DNA of 64,000 nt from Solea solea (lineage: Eukaryota > Chordata > Actinopteri > Pleuronectiformes > Soleidae). The notes beneath the pieces are model-generated. The model made no database searches. It saw only the letters and a program-made list of their open reading frames with translations, and was not told the DNA's origin. Of the stretch, positions 36,122 through 48,554 are shown piece by piece (within the stretch, counting starts at the first letter, position 1; each line of letters begins with the position of its first letter). Location of the stretch: NCBI RefSeq assembly GCF_958295425.1, contig NC_081136.1, forward strand, positions 6,383,594 to 6,447,593, written 5' to 3'. The position numbers were made by a program, and so were the translations under genes.

Positions 36122-36789
36122 GTTTGTGTATTTTGATTGTGTGGTTAATTTTATTTTGCTCAATTCATAAAGTGTTGCTTGCTTCTTAAAAAGGGTTAGA
36201 AAATATTGACATAACATACATCATTTTGCTCCTTGACACACACACGCACGCACGTCACCTCAACTAAAACTCTTACAACCACAAAACACACTCTCTCAGC
36301 TTGTACCTAAAATTCTTTCTCTCCTTCCTCCTCCTCCTCGGATCACTGTAATTTCATGGCCAAACCACAGAGTGCCTGTTTTCATCCTCCTCTCAGGAGG
36401 TTGGGGGTGGGGGAGTAAAAAACGAAAAAAAACGAAGAAGAGGACAAGAAGAGGAGGGAGGAAAAAGCCAACCACCATTGACCTAAATGTGGCTCTCATT
36501 AAAATGGCCGGCACATGAGCGCAGGAGAAAGAGCCAAGACATGTCCTCTCTCCTCTCTTCTTTTCCTCCTTTCCTCCCCCCCCGTCTCACTCATCATCCT
36601 TTTCTCCCTTTTCTTTATGTCTCCACTTTCCCTGTTTTCCCTGGGTTGTTTTTCTTTCTCTGTTCCTTGGCTTTACAGGCCCTGCTGTTCATGTATAGGA
36701 GTTACAACAGAAAGGCTTTTACAGCCGACCAGAGAGAGAAAAACAAGGTTACTGCACAGACAGAGATAAAAAAGAAAGAATAAACCTCC
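36119..36789. other. Unique non-coding sequence, pyrimidine-rich in part
   Basis: Strongly pyrimidine-rich at 36,540-36,660. Overlapping open frames are composition artefacts. Confidence 0.4.
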
Positions 36790-37160
36790 TCCTTTGTTGC
36801 AGCTGATTGCTATACATCATTTCCTTTCTCCTTTTTGTGTGTTCTTCAAAATTGAGGTTGTAACATTTTTACCATTCCTCCTGCCGCCTTCCCCGGCTCA
36901 CGGAGCAAGATTTACTATTAACATGAATATTAAAGTTGCCTCCCTGACCTACATTTTTTTTTCTTTTCTTCAGCCTCCGTAGCAAAATAATAAAGAAAAA
37001 TTCAATACAATATAGTAAAATAATGGCAGAAAGTGGCAGCGACGTTTGTTTCCCACCTTTGCCTCTGAGCCCCGAATAATAATGTGAGGAGCATAAAACA
37101 AGATGGAAAAAAAAAAAGTGGCCATAACAATTTCAGTCTCAGCTTGGAGTCTTATAAAGT
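36790..37160. promoter_or_regulatory. Candidate conserved non-coding element
   Basis: Repeat-free AT-rich DNA with AGCTGATTGCTATACATCAT, ATGAATATTAAAGTTGCC and CCGAATAATAATGTGAGG. Texture only. Confidence 0.22.
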
Positions 37161-38104
37161 CCTGGCAGGCAGAGGACATTAGAGAGGGATGCACACAGAG
37201 GGATGGGCGGCAGCACAGAAACACCGCTTCCTTTTGTCCGTCTGTTACTTACTCTAATGTAAATTGATGATAGCAGGTTAGGGAATTAACTTTCTTTTGA
37301 CGGGGTATTCTCTTCTTTTTTTTTTCAGCGTATTTTGGATCATTTCCAAGGTGATTGTTTATTTAAAAAATAGTGTTATAATAGTCTCTTTGTGTACATA
37401 AATGATGTAACATTATTCATATACATCGTCCATCAACCGAAAACGGGCTCTGTGAAGCAAAACTATCAGACCTTACTGAGGGAGTGTTTGAGTGTAATGC
37501 AATTTTGCTATTGCCTCCAATTTTCTTGATATATATAAACAAGGAATCACTTCCTGCAGAACTTACTTCCTGTAAGAAAGTGACAATCAAACAAGTGTAA
37601 AACACCAACACAGTCAAGAAGAAACAACCCATGAGTAAAAGACAGAACAACCCGATCAACTTCAACAAGTGGTGACGAGAACCAAACGTTCTCCAAGAAT
37701 CCTCCAAATCCGAACCAATTCTTCTGCACTGAGAGTGATTTCCTGGAAACCCTTGCCTGTTTTTGGTCTCAGACTTTAAGTGAACTGAATTTCAAGGCAA
37801 TTTCATGCATTTCAAGGACATTTTTGCCTCAAGTCTGCACCAATTTCCCGCCCCGATGGAGAGATGGGCGTCTCGGTTATTTGCAGGATGATATATTCAT
37901 GTGTATTAACGACAAACAGAAACAGGGCGTCGTCGGGAGACGCATGTGTAATGTAGCATAGCGGATGCATCTGGGGACGGTCTCCATATGTTAGCGTTTA
38001 TTCTCCTTCTCTCTTTGTGTGTGTGGACATGACTAAGTCTTTGTGCTCCGTCAGGGTCAGGAACAGTGACTTGAAGGAGTTTGGAGCAATCAACGTTTCT
38101 AATC
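37161..38104. other. Unique non-coding sequence
   Basis: No gene recognised. It contains a strong T-rich acceptor-like site at 37,307-37,328, discussed under rejected items. Confidence 0.4.
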
Positions 38105-38185
38105 AAGACGTCCAACTAATGATTATTTTCATTATCATTAATCCACTGATTGTTTTCTCTAATTTGACTCATTATTCATCTGTGA
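38105..38185 (+). repeat. Dispersed repeat family F, 5' end
   Basis: ACGTCCAACTAATGATTATT, then TTCATTATCATTAATCCACT and GATTGTTTTCTCT. This is the 5' end of the family whose 3' half is at 6.1-6.3 kb. Confidence 0.5.
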
Positions 38186-39246
38186 AATAATCTGCGTCGC
38201 AACTTTGGCTCTTGGTTGACGACGTAAAATAGTGAACTCGTTGAGCCGGAATCATTCACAACCAGCACGCCTACGTCTTAAGAACATTTATTTCCTCCCC
38301 CATTGTTTGAAAGTGTACACACAGCGGTGTAGAAATGCTGCTGCCACTTAACGCTCACCACTGTGCTGGCTCTGAGTCGACCCTACGCACACGTATAATC
38401 TAGGTTTAGCTGCCAAAATCTGACATTACAGGTCATTCCTCTCTAACATTAATCCAACTCCCCTTCTTTCTGTAAAAATCCAGACCTACTGCTGCTGACA
38501 GACAGAGTAGAGCTGTCATGTGTGTTTGCTCCTCGTCTAAATCCATTTTAATCCCCTCCTCGCCTTCCAAGTGTCTGCCACCTGTGTTTCGTGGGCACAC
38601 GTGTCTGTACCTGATGCTGCTAGAAAGTGGATAAATATTTGTCAATCTCCGTTGTCCAATTAGTGAGCTGAGGGTTGTGGGTGTGCGTGCCGTCCATCTG
38701 GACCAGCGTATGGATCGGATTCGGACTAAAAAAAGAGTCTAGGGATGATTGTCGGGCTTGGGACGGGTTCGATAACGTCGATTTATGTGGTCATTTTAAG
38801 TTCTTTTGGTGATTGACTTTTTTTGTTGAGCACTGGGGGTTTATGGTGGACAGTGCAGTGGACACGGCATCATTATGTGAACAGTTATCACCGGTTAATT
38901 CTCATTTTCGATTGCCCACATAGTGCGAGACCAAAAACAAAAAAGTTATATGCTTTCAAAATACGTGTTGCCCAAAAGAAATAGGCAATTTTTTAAACCT
39001 CTGCACTGCAGCACAGCACCCGATACCTTTACAGAACTCTCGACCTGTGCTACATAATACAGAGGCTGACCTACAGGATGTGGACACGTCTTTGATTTCT
39101 TTGAGGGTCAAGCTTTCAAATCATGAGGCACCGCATGAAATTTTTAACTGCTCCGAGGTGCTCTCTGCTGACACGGAATATACAAGAAATACTGCTGAGA
39201 TTGTAAAAGGAATGAGATGAAAGGATACTGTGGAGGAAGCGCGCTG
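38186..39246. other. Unique non-coding sequence
   Basis: No gene recognised. The interval 38,690-38,960 has an odd GGGCTTGGGACGGGTTCG patch but no partner copy. Confidence 0.4.
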
Positions 39247-39331
39247 TATTAAAAAGAAATGACAGGTATGAGACGGCGGCTGGGTGGAGAAGGCATCCGT
39301 TCCTTCCGCCCGCTGTCCCTGCGGTTCACAG
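39247..39331 (+). promoter_or_regulatory. Possible small promoter and first exon
   Basis: A TATA-like TATTAAAAAG is followed about 20 bases on by a GC-rich block. An ATG there opens 21 codons beginning MRRRLGGEGIRSFRP, ending exactly at a consensus donor, CACAG|GTGAGT. Together these could be a TATA-driven first exon spliced to something downstream. No protein family is recognised and the initiation context is ordinary. The sequence around 39.12-39.66 kb is unusually GC-rich for this window. Confidence 0.2.
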
Positions 39332-40092
39332 GTGAGTCTCTCCACTTTCATTTCTAAATGAGATGCTGCAGGGCTGTAAAGAGCGGCTCGGGGGGGGGAG
39401 GGGGGAGGGGTGAGGCCCGTCGGGGTTTTGATCTAGCTCGAGGTGTCGTGTTTAAAGAGTCGGCCGCGCTCTTATCGGAGAGCAACAGGCTCGATTCCCA
39501 GGTGCTGACCGTGTGGCATGGAGAGGAGAGGAAAGCCGGGCTCTCTAAGATTGCTTTTGGGATCACGAGGACGCCCATGTCTGGCTTCTCCCCTGTCACT
39601 TTATACCATTTCCAAATTAGAGAAATGTTCCTGTCTGAGATACTATTGACCGAACCCTGACACACGTCAGAGCCCAACAAGTATCAGACACAGTTAGAGT
39701 CGGAGGTGTCGCAATAACAAGATGATAAGAATATTAATTGAAACGACGTCAAAATCTCCACCTGTGGAATCGAAGGTTTAACAGTGGCACAAAAAAAAAC
39801 AACCCACAATGGCATAAGGACGTAGACGTAACTACGGAAACAACTCTGTTAACGCAGGCAACTCTTCCGTTCTTATTTGGAGTGAAACTTCCTCAAAATT
39901 CAACTTGCACTAAAGCGATAAATATCGCTTCCTGTATGCTGGAACATCTAATTAACATACTGGAAACACGCTACGGAATGCCAAGCTGGTCCCATTTTAC
40001 TACAAAGGTGTTTCCTTCCATGTGTGATAATGTTGCCAGAGGTCAGAGGTCAGATCTATTGACCTTAACAATATATATGTTATATCTCCTCA
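39332..40092. other. Unique non-coding sequence
   Basis: Contains open frames on both strands at 39,354-39,680, including a Pro-rich minus frame made by a G-rich run. No domain recognised. Confidence 0.4.
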
Positions 40093-40201
40093 CTGGCCTG
40101 GGAGTGCCTGGGGATCCCTTCCCCAAGTCAGAGCTGGACAATGTGGCCAGGGAAAGGGAAATTGGGGGTCTGGTCTTGGATTAGGCGATTGATTGGGTTG
40201 G
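40093..40201 (+). mobile_element. RTE/Rex3-like retrotransposon 3' coding fragment
   Basis: CTGGCCTGGGAGTGCCTGGG, GTCAGAGCTGGACAATGTGG and CCAGGGAAAGGGAAATTGGG align with the reverse complement of the fragment at 5.76-5.93 kb. It ends by a diverged GGATTAGGCGATTGATTGGG tail, where intact copies carry GATG repeats. Frameshifted and short. Confidence 0.55.
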
Positions 40202-41794
40202 GTGTATGTGAATAGAAAACAAGAAGAGGAAGATGACAGCGACGAAGAAAACTGACAACAAGCTCAAGGAGAGAGGTTGGACTATGACATCATCATTTTT
40301 CCCCAAAGTAGACTCGTATCAGTTGTCTCCACGAAAACACAAGGGTGGAGTTTTGAGATTTCCCCACCCGGAGACTCCAAAATGCCACTTCTGTGTGGAT
40401 AAAAAGCTTTTGAGTAAAGAAAGGCGGACTAGCAGATTCACCTAAACTCATTTTCAGGTTCATATATCACATCCAATCGAGTGCAGCATGATTTTCTTTT
40501 TTCTTTTTGATTCCCCGCCCCGACGCACTTGCCTCCCCGTGTCTCTCCAGTCTCTCCCTCCTCAGCGGCCCGCCCGCAGCGTCAGCATGGTTTTGTGTTT
40601 ACAGAAGAGCAGTTACATTACAGCGTGCACATTAGGCGGTGAACGCTGTAATAAAGGCCGGAGGGTGCAAGGGACGCACGAGACAGGTTAAGGATTAAAG
40701 CGAAATATGATGTAGCACTTAGGTTTTGAGTCACATCCACTCGCTCCCCTCAGTCCTGCTCCATCGACTAAATGGAAAGCGCGTCTATGTGGGAGTTGAG
40801 GTCGCGGCTATGCAGCTCGGCGCAAGCACTGATAGCATAAATGTGTTCAAGGCAGGTGTTAAGATAAAGTAAACAAGCCAAAGGACCGCAGAGATATTTC
40901 CGTATTAGCCTAAATGCAGAATGCCCTGTCAAATGCTTACACCTACCCTTTTTCCTACCCCGGCTCTTTATTTTTAAATGGCTGTGGAGGAGCGGTGTTT
41001 ATGGTGCCTGGGCCCCAGGTGAATATTAAACAGGTGAACGCAGCAGGTTTTTAGCAAAGATTAAGCACCAAAGATGCAAACGAGAGCCCCCATCCCCCCC
41101 CCCGTTTCTCATCATCACCACCATTCATCCGGCCACCCACATCCATTTCCAAAAAACATTTCATGCTGCCGAAGAGTGACTCAAGACGCTCTGCGCTTGC
41201 TACGAGAGGGGGAAGCGAGTCACTTCTCGGTTGATAAATTACCCGTAAGGAGTGCATCTAAGTGTCTTTCTCCGTCTCCAACTTCCAGGAGGCTTCACAG
41301 GAGAGACGATGCACTTTTCCCACAATCGCTCTCATTTTCTTTTAAGGTTTATTTCTTTGCTTTTTTCACTCATTTACAAGGGACTGAATGAACACTAATT
41401 AATCAATAATGTGCTGTCTGTGTTTAAAATGACATTTGTATTTCCTCTGGGTAAACAACAGCTGTGGATGTGGTGTTGGCACAACAGCAAATAAACATAT
41501 GGAGGACTGTGATTCTGCCTGTGACGGTAGTGAGGTAGACTTTAGCTTTGGCCTCGTTTTTCTTCCTTTCTCTCTTCTTCACCTGAGTTTCACAAGTGGT
41601 TCTTGTTTTCATATCTTCCTTTTTGTGTTATGTAATGTAATGGTCTGTGTTTATGTAGCACAGATGCAGTCGTGATGACTCAAAGCTCCTTTACTCTCGA
41701 GTGTTTGCCGTTCACTCACATATTTGTGTAGGTGCTGCCCTTTTTCTATCACACGTCTTTCATAGCCATTCCCTTGGTACACACGGGCATGTAG
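40202..41794. other. Unique non-coding sequence
   Basis: No gene recognised. A C-run lies near 41,093. Confidence 0.4.
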
Positions 41795-41862
41795 ACGAGT
41801 GGAGCTAGTGGGAATCAAACCCACGATCTCTGACCTGCTTAACCACTATCTTGTTGCCTTAT
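41795..41862 (-). mobile_element. tRNA-like SINE head
   Basis: On the minus strand GATAGTGGTTAAGCAGGTCA is followed by a B box, GTGGGTTTGATTCCCAC. Its body may extend towards 41,700. The sequence differs from the other SINE heads here. Confidence 0.5.
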
Positions 41863-42109
41863 TATTATGAAAATATTGCAAGTGGATGAACTTAATGTCA
41901 TAAAAAGACATATTTATATACTCCTCTTTACAACGGTGCCTTAATACCATCCAAGTCGCAACTGCTGGTGACGTCACCCACAAGAATCTGAACTCCCGTT
42001 TGAGTTCCTCACCTGTTGCTATTATTTTTTGGTCCGGAAACAAACAATCTAGTCCAAAAAAAGCAAGTAGTCTGCAAATGCCATATCTCCCCTGAGCTTC
42101 AGTCTTGAT
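41863..42109. other. Unique spacer
   Basis: No feature recognised. Confidence 0.4.
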
Positions 42110-42480
42110 TCCTGGACAACCAAGAGCAGCTAAACATCTGATCTTGGGAATTTCGGAGTGGCAAAGGGCTGAAGCAAGTCAGAGAGCTAAGGTAGAACCA
42201 GATTATGAAGAGACTTATATGCAAACATGGTCTTGAAATGGATTGTGTAGCGCACTGGGAGCCAATAGAGGAAATATGCTCCTGCCTGTGTGAGCTCCCA
42301 TTAAGAGTTATTGTCACCTCATTGTTATTCCGCACCACTCTCCTTACAATTTTTTGCACCCAGCGTTGCATGTTTAACAAAAAAAAAAAAAAAAAAGCCC
42401 CTTTGAGGATACACAAAATTAGGGTTTGAAGATTGTACACCAACAGGTTTGCCCTCCCAACTAATCTGTCATCAGCCATT
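42110..42480 (+). repeat. Suspected retroelement-derived repeat
   Basis: GCACTGGGAGCCAATAGAGG preceded by TCTTGAAATGGATTGTG resembles a common teleost repeat with AAAATCAATTCT...GGAGCCAGTG order. An internal 18-base A-tract is present. Single copy, class unknown. Confidence 0.35.
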
Positions 42481-43119
42481 CAACCCACGAGATCACTCGT
42501 GAGGCACTGAAATGACATCAAACACAGGAATCTGGCACGGATTCCATCACATGAAGAGCTGCTTCATTTCATATCCGACTTTTCAAGTCTACAGCAGCAA
42601 TTATTGGAAGGAAATGAAGAATCACAGAAGTCAAGGCATTTCCCATCCCTGACCTCCATGAAGGACAAAGATGAAGGACAGATCTATGTTTGTCATTAGC
42701 ATATCATCTGATAATGTTTATCACCAAAGGACTTGAGTCTGTATAGTCTTTAAGTTCAAGTCTCTGTCATCAAAAAAATAAGACAACCCAAAAAACTGGG
42801 TGAGTTGAAAGTCTCATTTTGTACAAACTCATTTCCATATAAATCAGATACACCAGAGCCAAAGAGTCCCACATCTTCTCATAGTATCTGTGGCTCAGTA
42901 CATGATACTGTGTTTCACCAGGCAAATTCACAGCATGATGCCACTTTTATGAAAAATGAAAACGTTGTTTTTCTACCATGTGTTGCCAACAGTTCCACCT
43001 TTTTAAAGAGAAGCATTTTTGATTAGTCGCAAACAACTTGGATTTCATGCCACAGATTTTTCCCCTCTTCATGCTTTTTAAAGGAACAAGGTTATTGACT
43101 GTATATGAAATCTAAGTCC
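42481..43119. other. Unique non-coding sequence
   Basis: No feature recognised. Confidence 0.4.
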
Positions 43120-43560
43120 TTTTCTAGTTTGCTGGGTTGAAGGTAGCCAGGAAGGAGCAATATATCCAATCACCTATAGGGGGTGATTCTGCGAGCTACA
43201 AAAATTTCTAAATTTGGATGGGAGTCTATGGGAAAATTAGCCAATGTCTAACTCTAAATTGAGTTTGAGTCCCTTTATTTGAACCTGCAGGTACAGAGGC
43301 AACCATCGTACACACTTAGCATTTATAGTGCGCCACGCTCTAAATCCCTAGTTTCGGGTCTTCTTTAAAACCACACAATGTTCGTTTTGTAAATGATGTT
43401 GCCATTTAGAGGAAAGTATGATAAAGTACCAATAGGAGCCTGGTTTGCAGGTGACAGGTAACAGGTGTTCTGTTTGCAAAACAGTCATTTTGGAAGCAAG
43501 GCTTCAAAAACTGGAGCTCAGATTCTCCCGGGTATCATCACATCTTGTCACCACAGGCCT
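43120..43560. repeat. Suspected dispersed repeat
   Basis: GGAGCAATATATCCAATCAC, TTGGATGGGAGTCTATGGGA, GAACCTGCAGGTACAGAGGC and GTTTCGGGTCTTCTT resemble a teleost repeat known to me by pattern only. No second copy here. Confidence 0.3.
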
Positions 43561-46316
43561 CGAAACACTATCATGTTATGTTGCATGTCGACAGATGGAT
43601 AATTAATGAACAAAAGTTTGGTCCAGACAATACATTTCTTATGAAACATAAATGAGATAGCACTTAAGTTTTGCAAAGTTTCTGGCTGAAAAAAAAAAAT
43701 GCTTCTCCACATCTCCATTCCAGAATGACCTGATGATTTCAGATTACGTCGGAGAGTGAAGCTGCTGTAGATAAGTCCGTGTCCCTGCAGTTCAGGCGTA
43801 ATCTCATGTCCTGCTGCAGTGTTATTATGTGGACTGGACAGCGGTTACGTACGGTTATTGCCGAGGTACAGGCTGGACTGATAAAAAAAGACAGCAAAGT
43901 TTGTGTGAATTTTCTTCTTTTGGACTTAGTCGAAGTCTGTTGTAGCCCTGTGAGGATTTAATCAGTGATGAATTGTCTTTCGGAGTCATGTCCCAGAAGC
44001 GCCCCTGTCTTCACTCACTAAATTTGTCTTCTTTATTTCCCTCTCTGTCCCCTGGATTCTTGTCATCCGTGTTAGCAGAGACTGGAAATGCCTGGGCGGC
44101 CACTTGTTTTCACACACGAGGCTAAATTAATATTCATTACCTTTTGTTGCTTAGTTTTTATTTGGGTTAATTGAGCTATCAAGCGTGGTGCCTGTTGGCG
44201 TTGGAAAACAAACAAACAAACACGTTCACAGCCACTTGGCCATGTCTTAAGAAGAAAATCCACATTTCTGGGCTCTTTTTGTTTGACACGGGTGTCAAGC
44301 TGTGCAGTCACAATAACATGCCTCCATGAATTCCTTCTTAGGGGGGATTTGGTAGCAATTAAACAGGCCATTAGTTTCAGTCGTCATTAGTCGTGTAAGA
44401 AATGTTTGAGTGTGAATTCATAGAGCAGATCTGGGTGCTGCTGTGATGCATTTGATTAGTCTGGGTACCCTGTATTTCCCAGCATGAGGCGGCATCAGAG
44501 CCAAGAGATCCTTACAAACATCAACACAGAGACGGTGCAAGCACAGCGACTCACTCGTCACAGAGAGTCTTTTCTGATCAACTGTTCAGTGGTTTAAAAA
44601 AATAAATAAATCAACTCACGTCGGAATCGCAAATTAGTAGCTACGTTCACATTGCCAGGCTGAGGTGACTGAAATCAGATTTTTTTTCCACGGCTGTGTG
44701 GACAAAGAAATGTAATCGTTAATTCACTATAATATTATGCACTATCTCTTCCTTCCGACAGAGATGTTTATCAGAATGTCTGTCTGGACTTACTTTTTTG
44801 CTTATTTTAACCATAAAAGGTCCTGTGAGTAAGTGCTTTTGCCCATTTTTCCAGAATAACTGTCAATATCTGGCAGTTATTTACAAGTTAGTACTGTAAT
44901 AACCACATGTTGACTTTGACGTGCAACTTCTCAGCTTCTCTGGAAGTTTCCCCTTGGACCTTGGAAATTAAAAACACTAAAAGACAGTAAATCAATAAAA
45001 ACCTGGTTGCAGGAGTAAAGCCTTGTCTGAGAGCCGGTGGAACTGAAACGCTTGAGTGCTTTTACTTTTTGAAGTCGCCACATGGCGCAACGCGTTTCTG
45101 ACACAGATGTAGACGTTGAAACTGGCGAAAGATCACTTTTGCTTTGGCTCATGGGGGGGGGTCAGGCTCGTCAGGCTGACGAGACTGACACATCATTCAA
45201 AGCAGTTGACACCATCACTTTGGCTCAGTGGGAACCTGACGGGTACAGTAATAAGTACCTAGCCTCATGTGACCATGCCCATCTACCCCCTGCCTCTCCA
45301 GCTCCACTCTCTACCTTTCTGCTTCTTGAAATAGGACTTGTTTAATTTTAGCCCCTTCCATATAGGTTTGACATAGATTAATTACAGAGGCTCTTCATGT
45401 CATTAAGTCGTACGCACACTCGCACACATGACACTGGAGGAAGCGATTATTCCGAGCGTTCGTTATTCTACATCAAGTCAACGTCATCCTCCGTCGCTCC
45501 CTCCCTCTACAGTACGCCCGCCCGCCCACACTTCCTCCTCCGTCCTCCTTCGCTCTCTCTCTCTTTCCGATGTGATTGCCTCGTCCTGTAAAGCTCTGTC
45601 CAATCACGCCTCTCCTGGCCCTTGTACACACTGCTTGACTGATTGGGTGAAATTGCACCGGAGACGCCTGTAGCTTTTTTTTTTCAATAATTTCATGGCC
45701 TAGTTTCACTCAGATAAGGAAAACTGTCAAAAAAAAAAAAACATTTGAGGGAGGAGGTGAACGGGCCGCAGTCACTCCATCAGTCAGTCGTCCCTGCATC
45801 TAGAAAGCTCCATCTCTTTATTGACTTTCCAATTTTTATGAGTGATCAGAAGAATGATTGAACATTTTCTTTCTGGGCAGACATAGCCGTGACAAGTACC
45901 AAACCAAAGACCTGAGTGTATTCAAAAGTCTGAATTACTCGGTTGCTGCTCCCTTCATTTTGAGAAATATAATAGCAAACCAAATGTATTACTAAATTCA
46001 TGGTTTCTGGTTCACTAAGTGGGGGATGAATCATTTCTTTTGCAAAAAAAGAAGTGATGAATTATTATGCCTTTTAAATCAAGTGTCACACCAGTCGGCT
46101 GATACCTGTGTCCAAATAAGCAAATCAAGAACAAATCAAAAACTTGTCAATACTCAGGAGTGCGTCCTCAAACCACCGATGAGTGTGGCTTTTGTGATTG
46201 GGTCTGAGGATGCATTCAGGACGGATTGGAGCATCCAAATCTTCACTTAGCGTGGTCCACTTGTGACCCGATCACTCAGGACAGATGTTAAAACCAGGAC
46301 TAAACAGGGTGTATAG
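43561..46316. other. Unique non-coding sequence
   Basis: No gene recognised. The interval 45,590-45,660 contains GTCCAATCACGCC and GATTGGGTGAAA, two facing CCAAT-type motifs, without other promoter evidence. Mixed (CA)/(CT) tracts lie near 45,410-45,560. Confidence 0.35.
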
Positions 46317-46734
46317 CCATCATGGTACAGTACGGTATGGTTTGAAATGGTAAAGCCCTCCGTCAGGCTTGCATTTTGACTGAGAACAGTACCTTTACCT
46401 GGTAGGCGGCATGCGCACTGTGCCCAATGGCCGCGCCAGCGAGATACATAGCATGACGACGCACTGGTGCGACAACAATGAACAAACGGCATTGAACGCA
46501 GCGGTTCAATGAAGGACATCCAGCAGATCTGCTCGGTTTCTGGCCGTTTGTCCCAACGAGACGCCAAAACCTTGTATGAGAATAGACTGCGGATGTGAAT
46601 AAACACCGGTCACAAGGGAGTCTAGCTCCTCCTGGAGCGTTCCAATTTTCAGTACCCCTTCCCTTGTTTCTTTCTTGTTATTTTGGTACTATGCCTAATG
46701 AAAACGCAAAAATATACGTACTGAACCAAACATG
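46317..46734 (-). mobile_element. MITE family A, copy 4 (longest)
   Basis: About 418 bp. The left end is CCATCATGGTACAGTACGG and the right end has ATGCCTAATGAAAACGC and ACTGAACCAAACATGG. The interior carries GACAACAATGAACAAACGGC and ATTGAACGCAGCGG, which match the copy 1 interior reversed. It retains sequence lost from copies 2, 3 and 5, so it is nearest to the parent. No transposase motif seen. Confidence 0.65.
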
Positions 46735-47629
46735 GATTCTCTCTATTCTCCAGATCATGTTTGGTCAAGATAACAAGTTAGAAGTGACACAGGAAATGAC
46801 TCAGTATTTTCTTGACTTCCTAGTTTTCTTGCAGCAGTACGGTCCAGGCTCTCAGCCAAGTTTTTTTTGTTGTTTTGCTCCGTCTTATTCTTCTTCTTCT
46901 TCTTCGTGGTGTCTTTGATGGATGAAGGTTGTGTTCCTGTTATGGGCTTCCACCCACCACCTTCATCCTGCGCTGGTCTTTTGGCTAGAATTGTTGCCGA
47001 CTCTGCAAGCCTTTTGAAATCACGTCTTGAAAGAGTTCAGACATAAGGAATGGCAAAGGCTTTCGTTGGCACGTTGCAAAACTGCTCTTCTGTTCAAAAG
47101 AATTGGCCTGGAAATTGTGTAGGCCCAAGACCCATGAGACTGAGATTTGTACTGTATTGGTATTTGGGAGCGCTGAAACAATATTCTTAGAAAACAAGTC
47201 CCAGAGTGGAATGAATCTCAAAATGCCACCCTTGCATTATCATACAACTAATACATAACTTTGTCTTCTTCTTGTCTTTGCTCCATGTCTTCTCCTTTTT
47301 TTTTTTTGGTGTATTTGGAGTCATTTTGGGGGGTTTTGTGTGTATGACGACATTTCTTGAAATGTTTACAGAAGCGAAAAAGACAAAAGTCGCATCAGGG
47401 AAGTTCTGTTTCCGTGTAAATATGGCCTTAATGTAGTCACATTCCTTGTTACCTAATGAGCATTTCAGCTTTTTTTGCATGTTTTCCATCAAACACTTTT
47501 CCAGTGATCTGACAAGTGGTTCTAATAACCTAATGGTTCCTAAGCAGAACAGAAGGGGTTAAAACATTTCTCATCAGATTTTGTCATCTACATGATATTC
47601 TATTAGCTCTAGATATTAAATGACCGGTG
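46735..47629. other. Unique non-coding sequence
   Basis: A short (TTC)6 tract near 46,888. No gene. Confidence 0.4.
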
Positions 47630-48010
47630 ACTTTGCTTTGCAGAAAAGCATCTTCATTTCATTTTCCACTTGGCTGCTTTTCTTCATATCTGCAGGCTAA
47701 TATCTCGGGGTCAATTCCTCAGAAATGACTGGCGTGGAAAACTGTGCCAATTGAATTTGTTATTTCGGGATAAATGCACATGTACTGATCAAACACCAAA
47801 CACCAGATCTGCACACATTCCCCTCAGTGGCATGTATCGCTCTCTCAAAGCAGCCACTGGTGTTTGTGCTCTGAGCGATTTGGGCTGCTTCCCCCGATTT
47901 CCTCGAGGTTACGGCTGCTGAGCTTTAATTTTCACCCCGCAGCCCCACTGGCTTAAAGAGCAAATAAATGCATAATGTGAAGCCGTGTCAAGTGTGCGCA
48001 AAATTAAACA
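47630..48010. promoter_or_regulatory. Candidate conserved non-coding element
   Basis: Repeat-free DNA with TTGGCTGCTTTTCTTCATAT, GCCAATTGAATTTGTTATTT, GGCTGCTGAGCTTTAATTTT and AAATAAATGCATAATGTG. Enhancer-like texture; conservation is untested. Confidence 0.28.
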
Positions 48011-48157
48011 GAGTGTAGTGGCATGTTTGATCATGTTTCAGTGTCAGCCAGTGTGGATTTTTACTTTAGGACGGCAAATCCTAGAGGGGATTGTATAATA
48101 GAAATAAAAAAAAAGGGCAGGGGATATTAAGAGCGATGAAGATGAAGATGAAGAGAC

Positions 48158-48184
48158 GGGGGGGGGGGGGGGGGGGGGGGGGGG
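48158..48184 (+). repeat. 27-base G homopolymer
   Basis: An unbroken run of G following AAGAGAC. It can form G-quadruplexes and is a likely site of sequencing length error. Confidence 0.95.
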
Positions 48185-48554
48185 CTTGTCACTTGTCGGG
48201 ATGTTTCAAAAGCTTGTGCAGTGAGAGTCTCGGTGAAAAAAAGAGACAGTTGGAGAGACAGTGACAAAGAGCCATGACAACAAAGAAACAGGAAAAGACA
48301 AATCAGAGGTGAGAAAGGAAAGAGGAAACCAAACAGACGGAAAAGGAAAGGAGGAGGACAGTTGTTGAATTTGGTCATGTACCACTCAGGGACTTGGAGC
48401 TGTGAATGTTTTTGTTTTGGATGCATCGAAAATGATGAAGTTGAATTGAACAGTAAATTGTGTAGCGTTAAAGTTACACTCAAATAAAAATAGCTCTGAT
48501 TAGGACCAAATACACAAAAAAAATGTCACTTTTAAAAGATTTTCAGAGTATATT
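48185..48554. other. Unique non-coding sequence, purine-rich
   Basis: No feature recognised. Plus-strand purine bias makes a hydrophobic open frame on the minus strand. Confidence 0.4.

Noticed and set aside
35990..36217. Ile-Tyr repeat open frame
   Set aside because: Translation of the (AT)n tract.
37329..37350. 22-nt microexon behind an excellent T-rich acceptor, with AAG|GTGATT after it
   Set aside because: T-tracts ending in CAG are frequent in this AT-rich window, and 22 nt gives no testable coding signal.
39738..40184. 148-codon plus-strand open frame
   Set aside because: Its last part is the RTE-like fragment and the rest is unrecognised, so it is not a gene.
45600..45660. CCAAT-box promoter
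   Set aside because: Two facing CCAAT motifs alone, with no TATA, CpG island or exon nearby.
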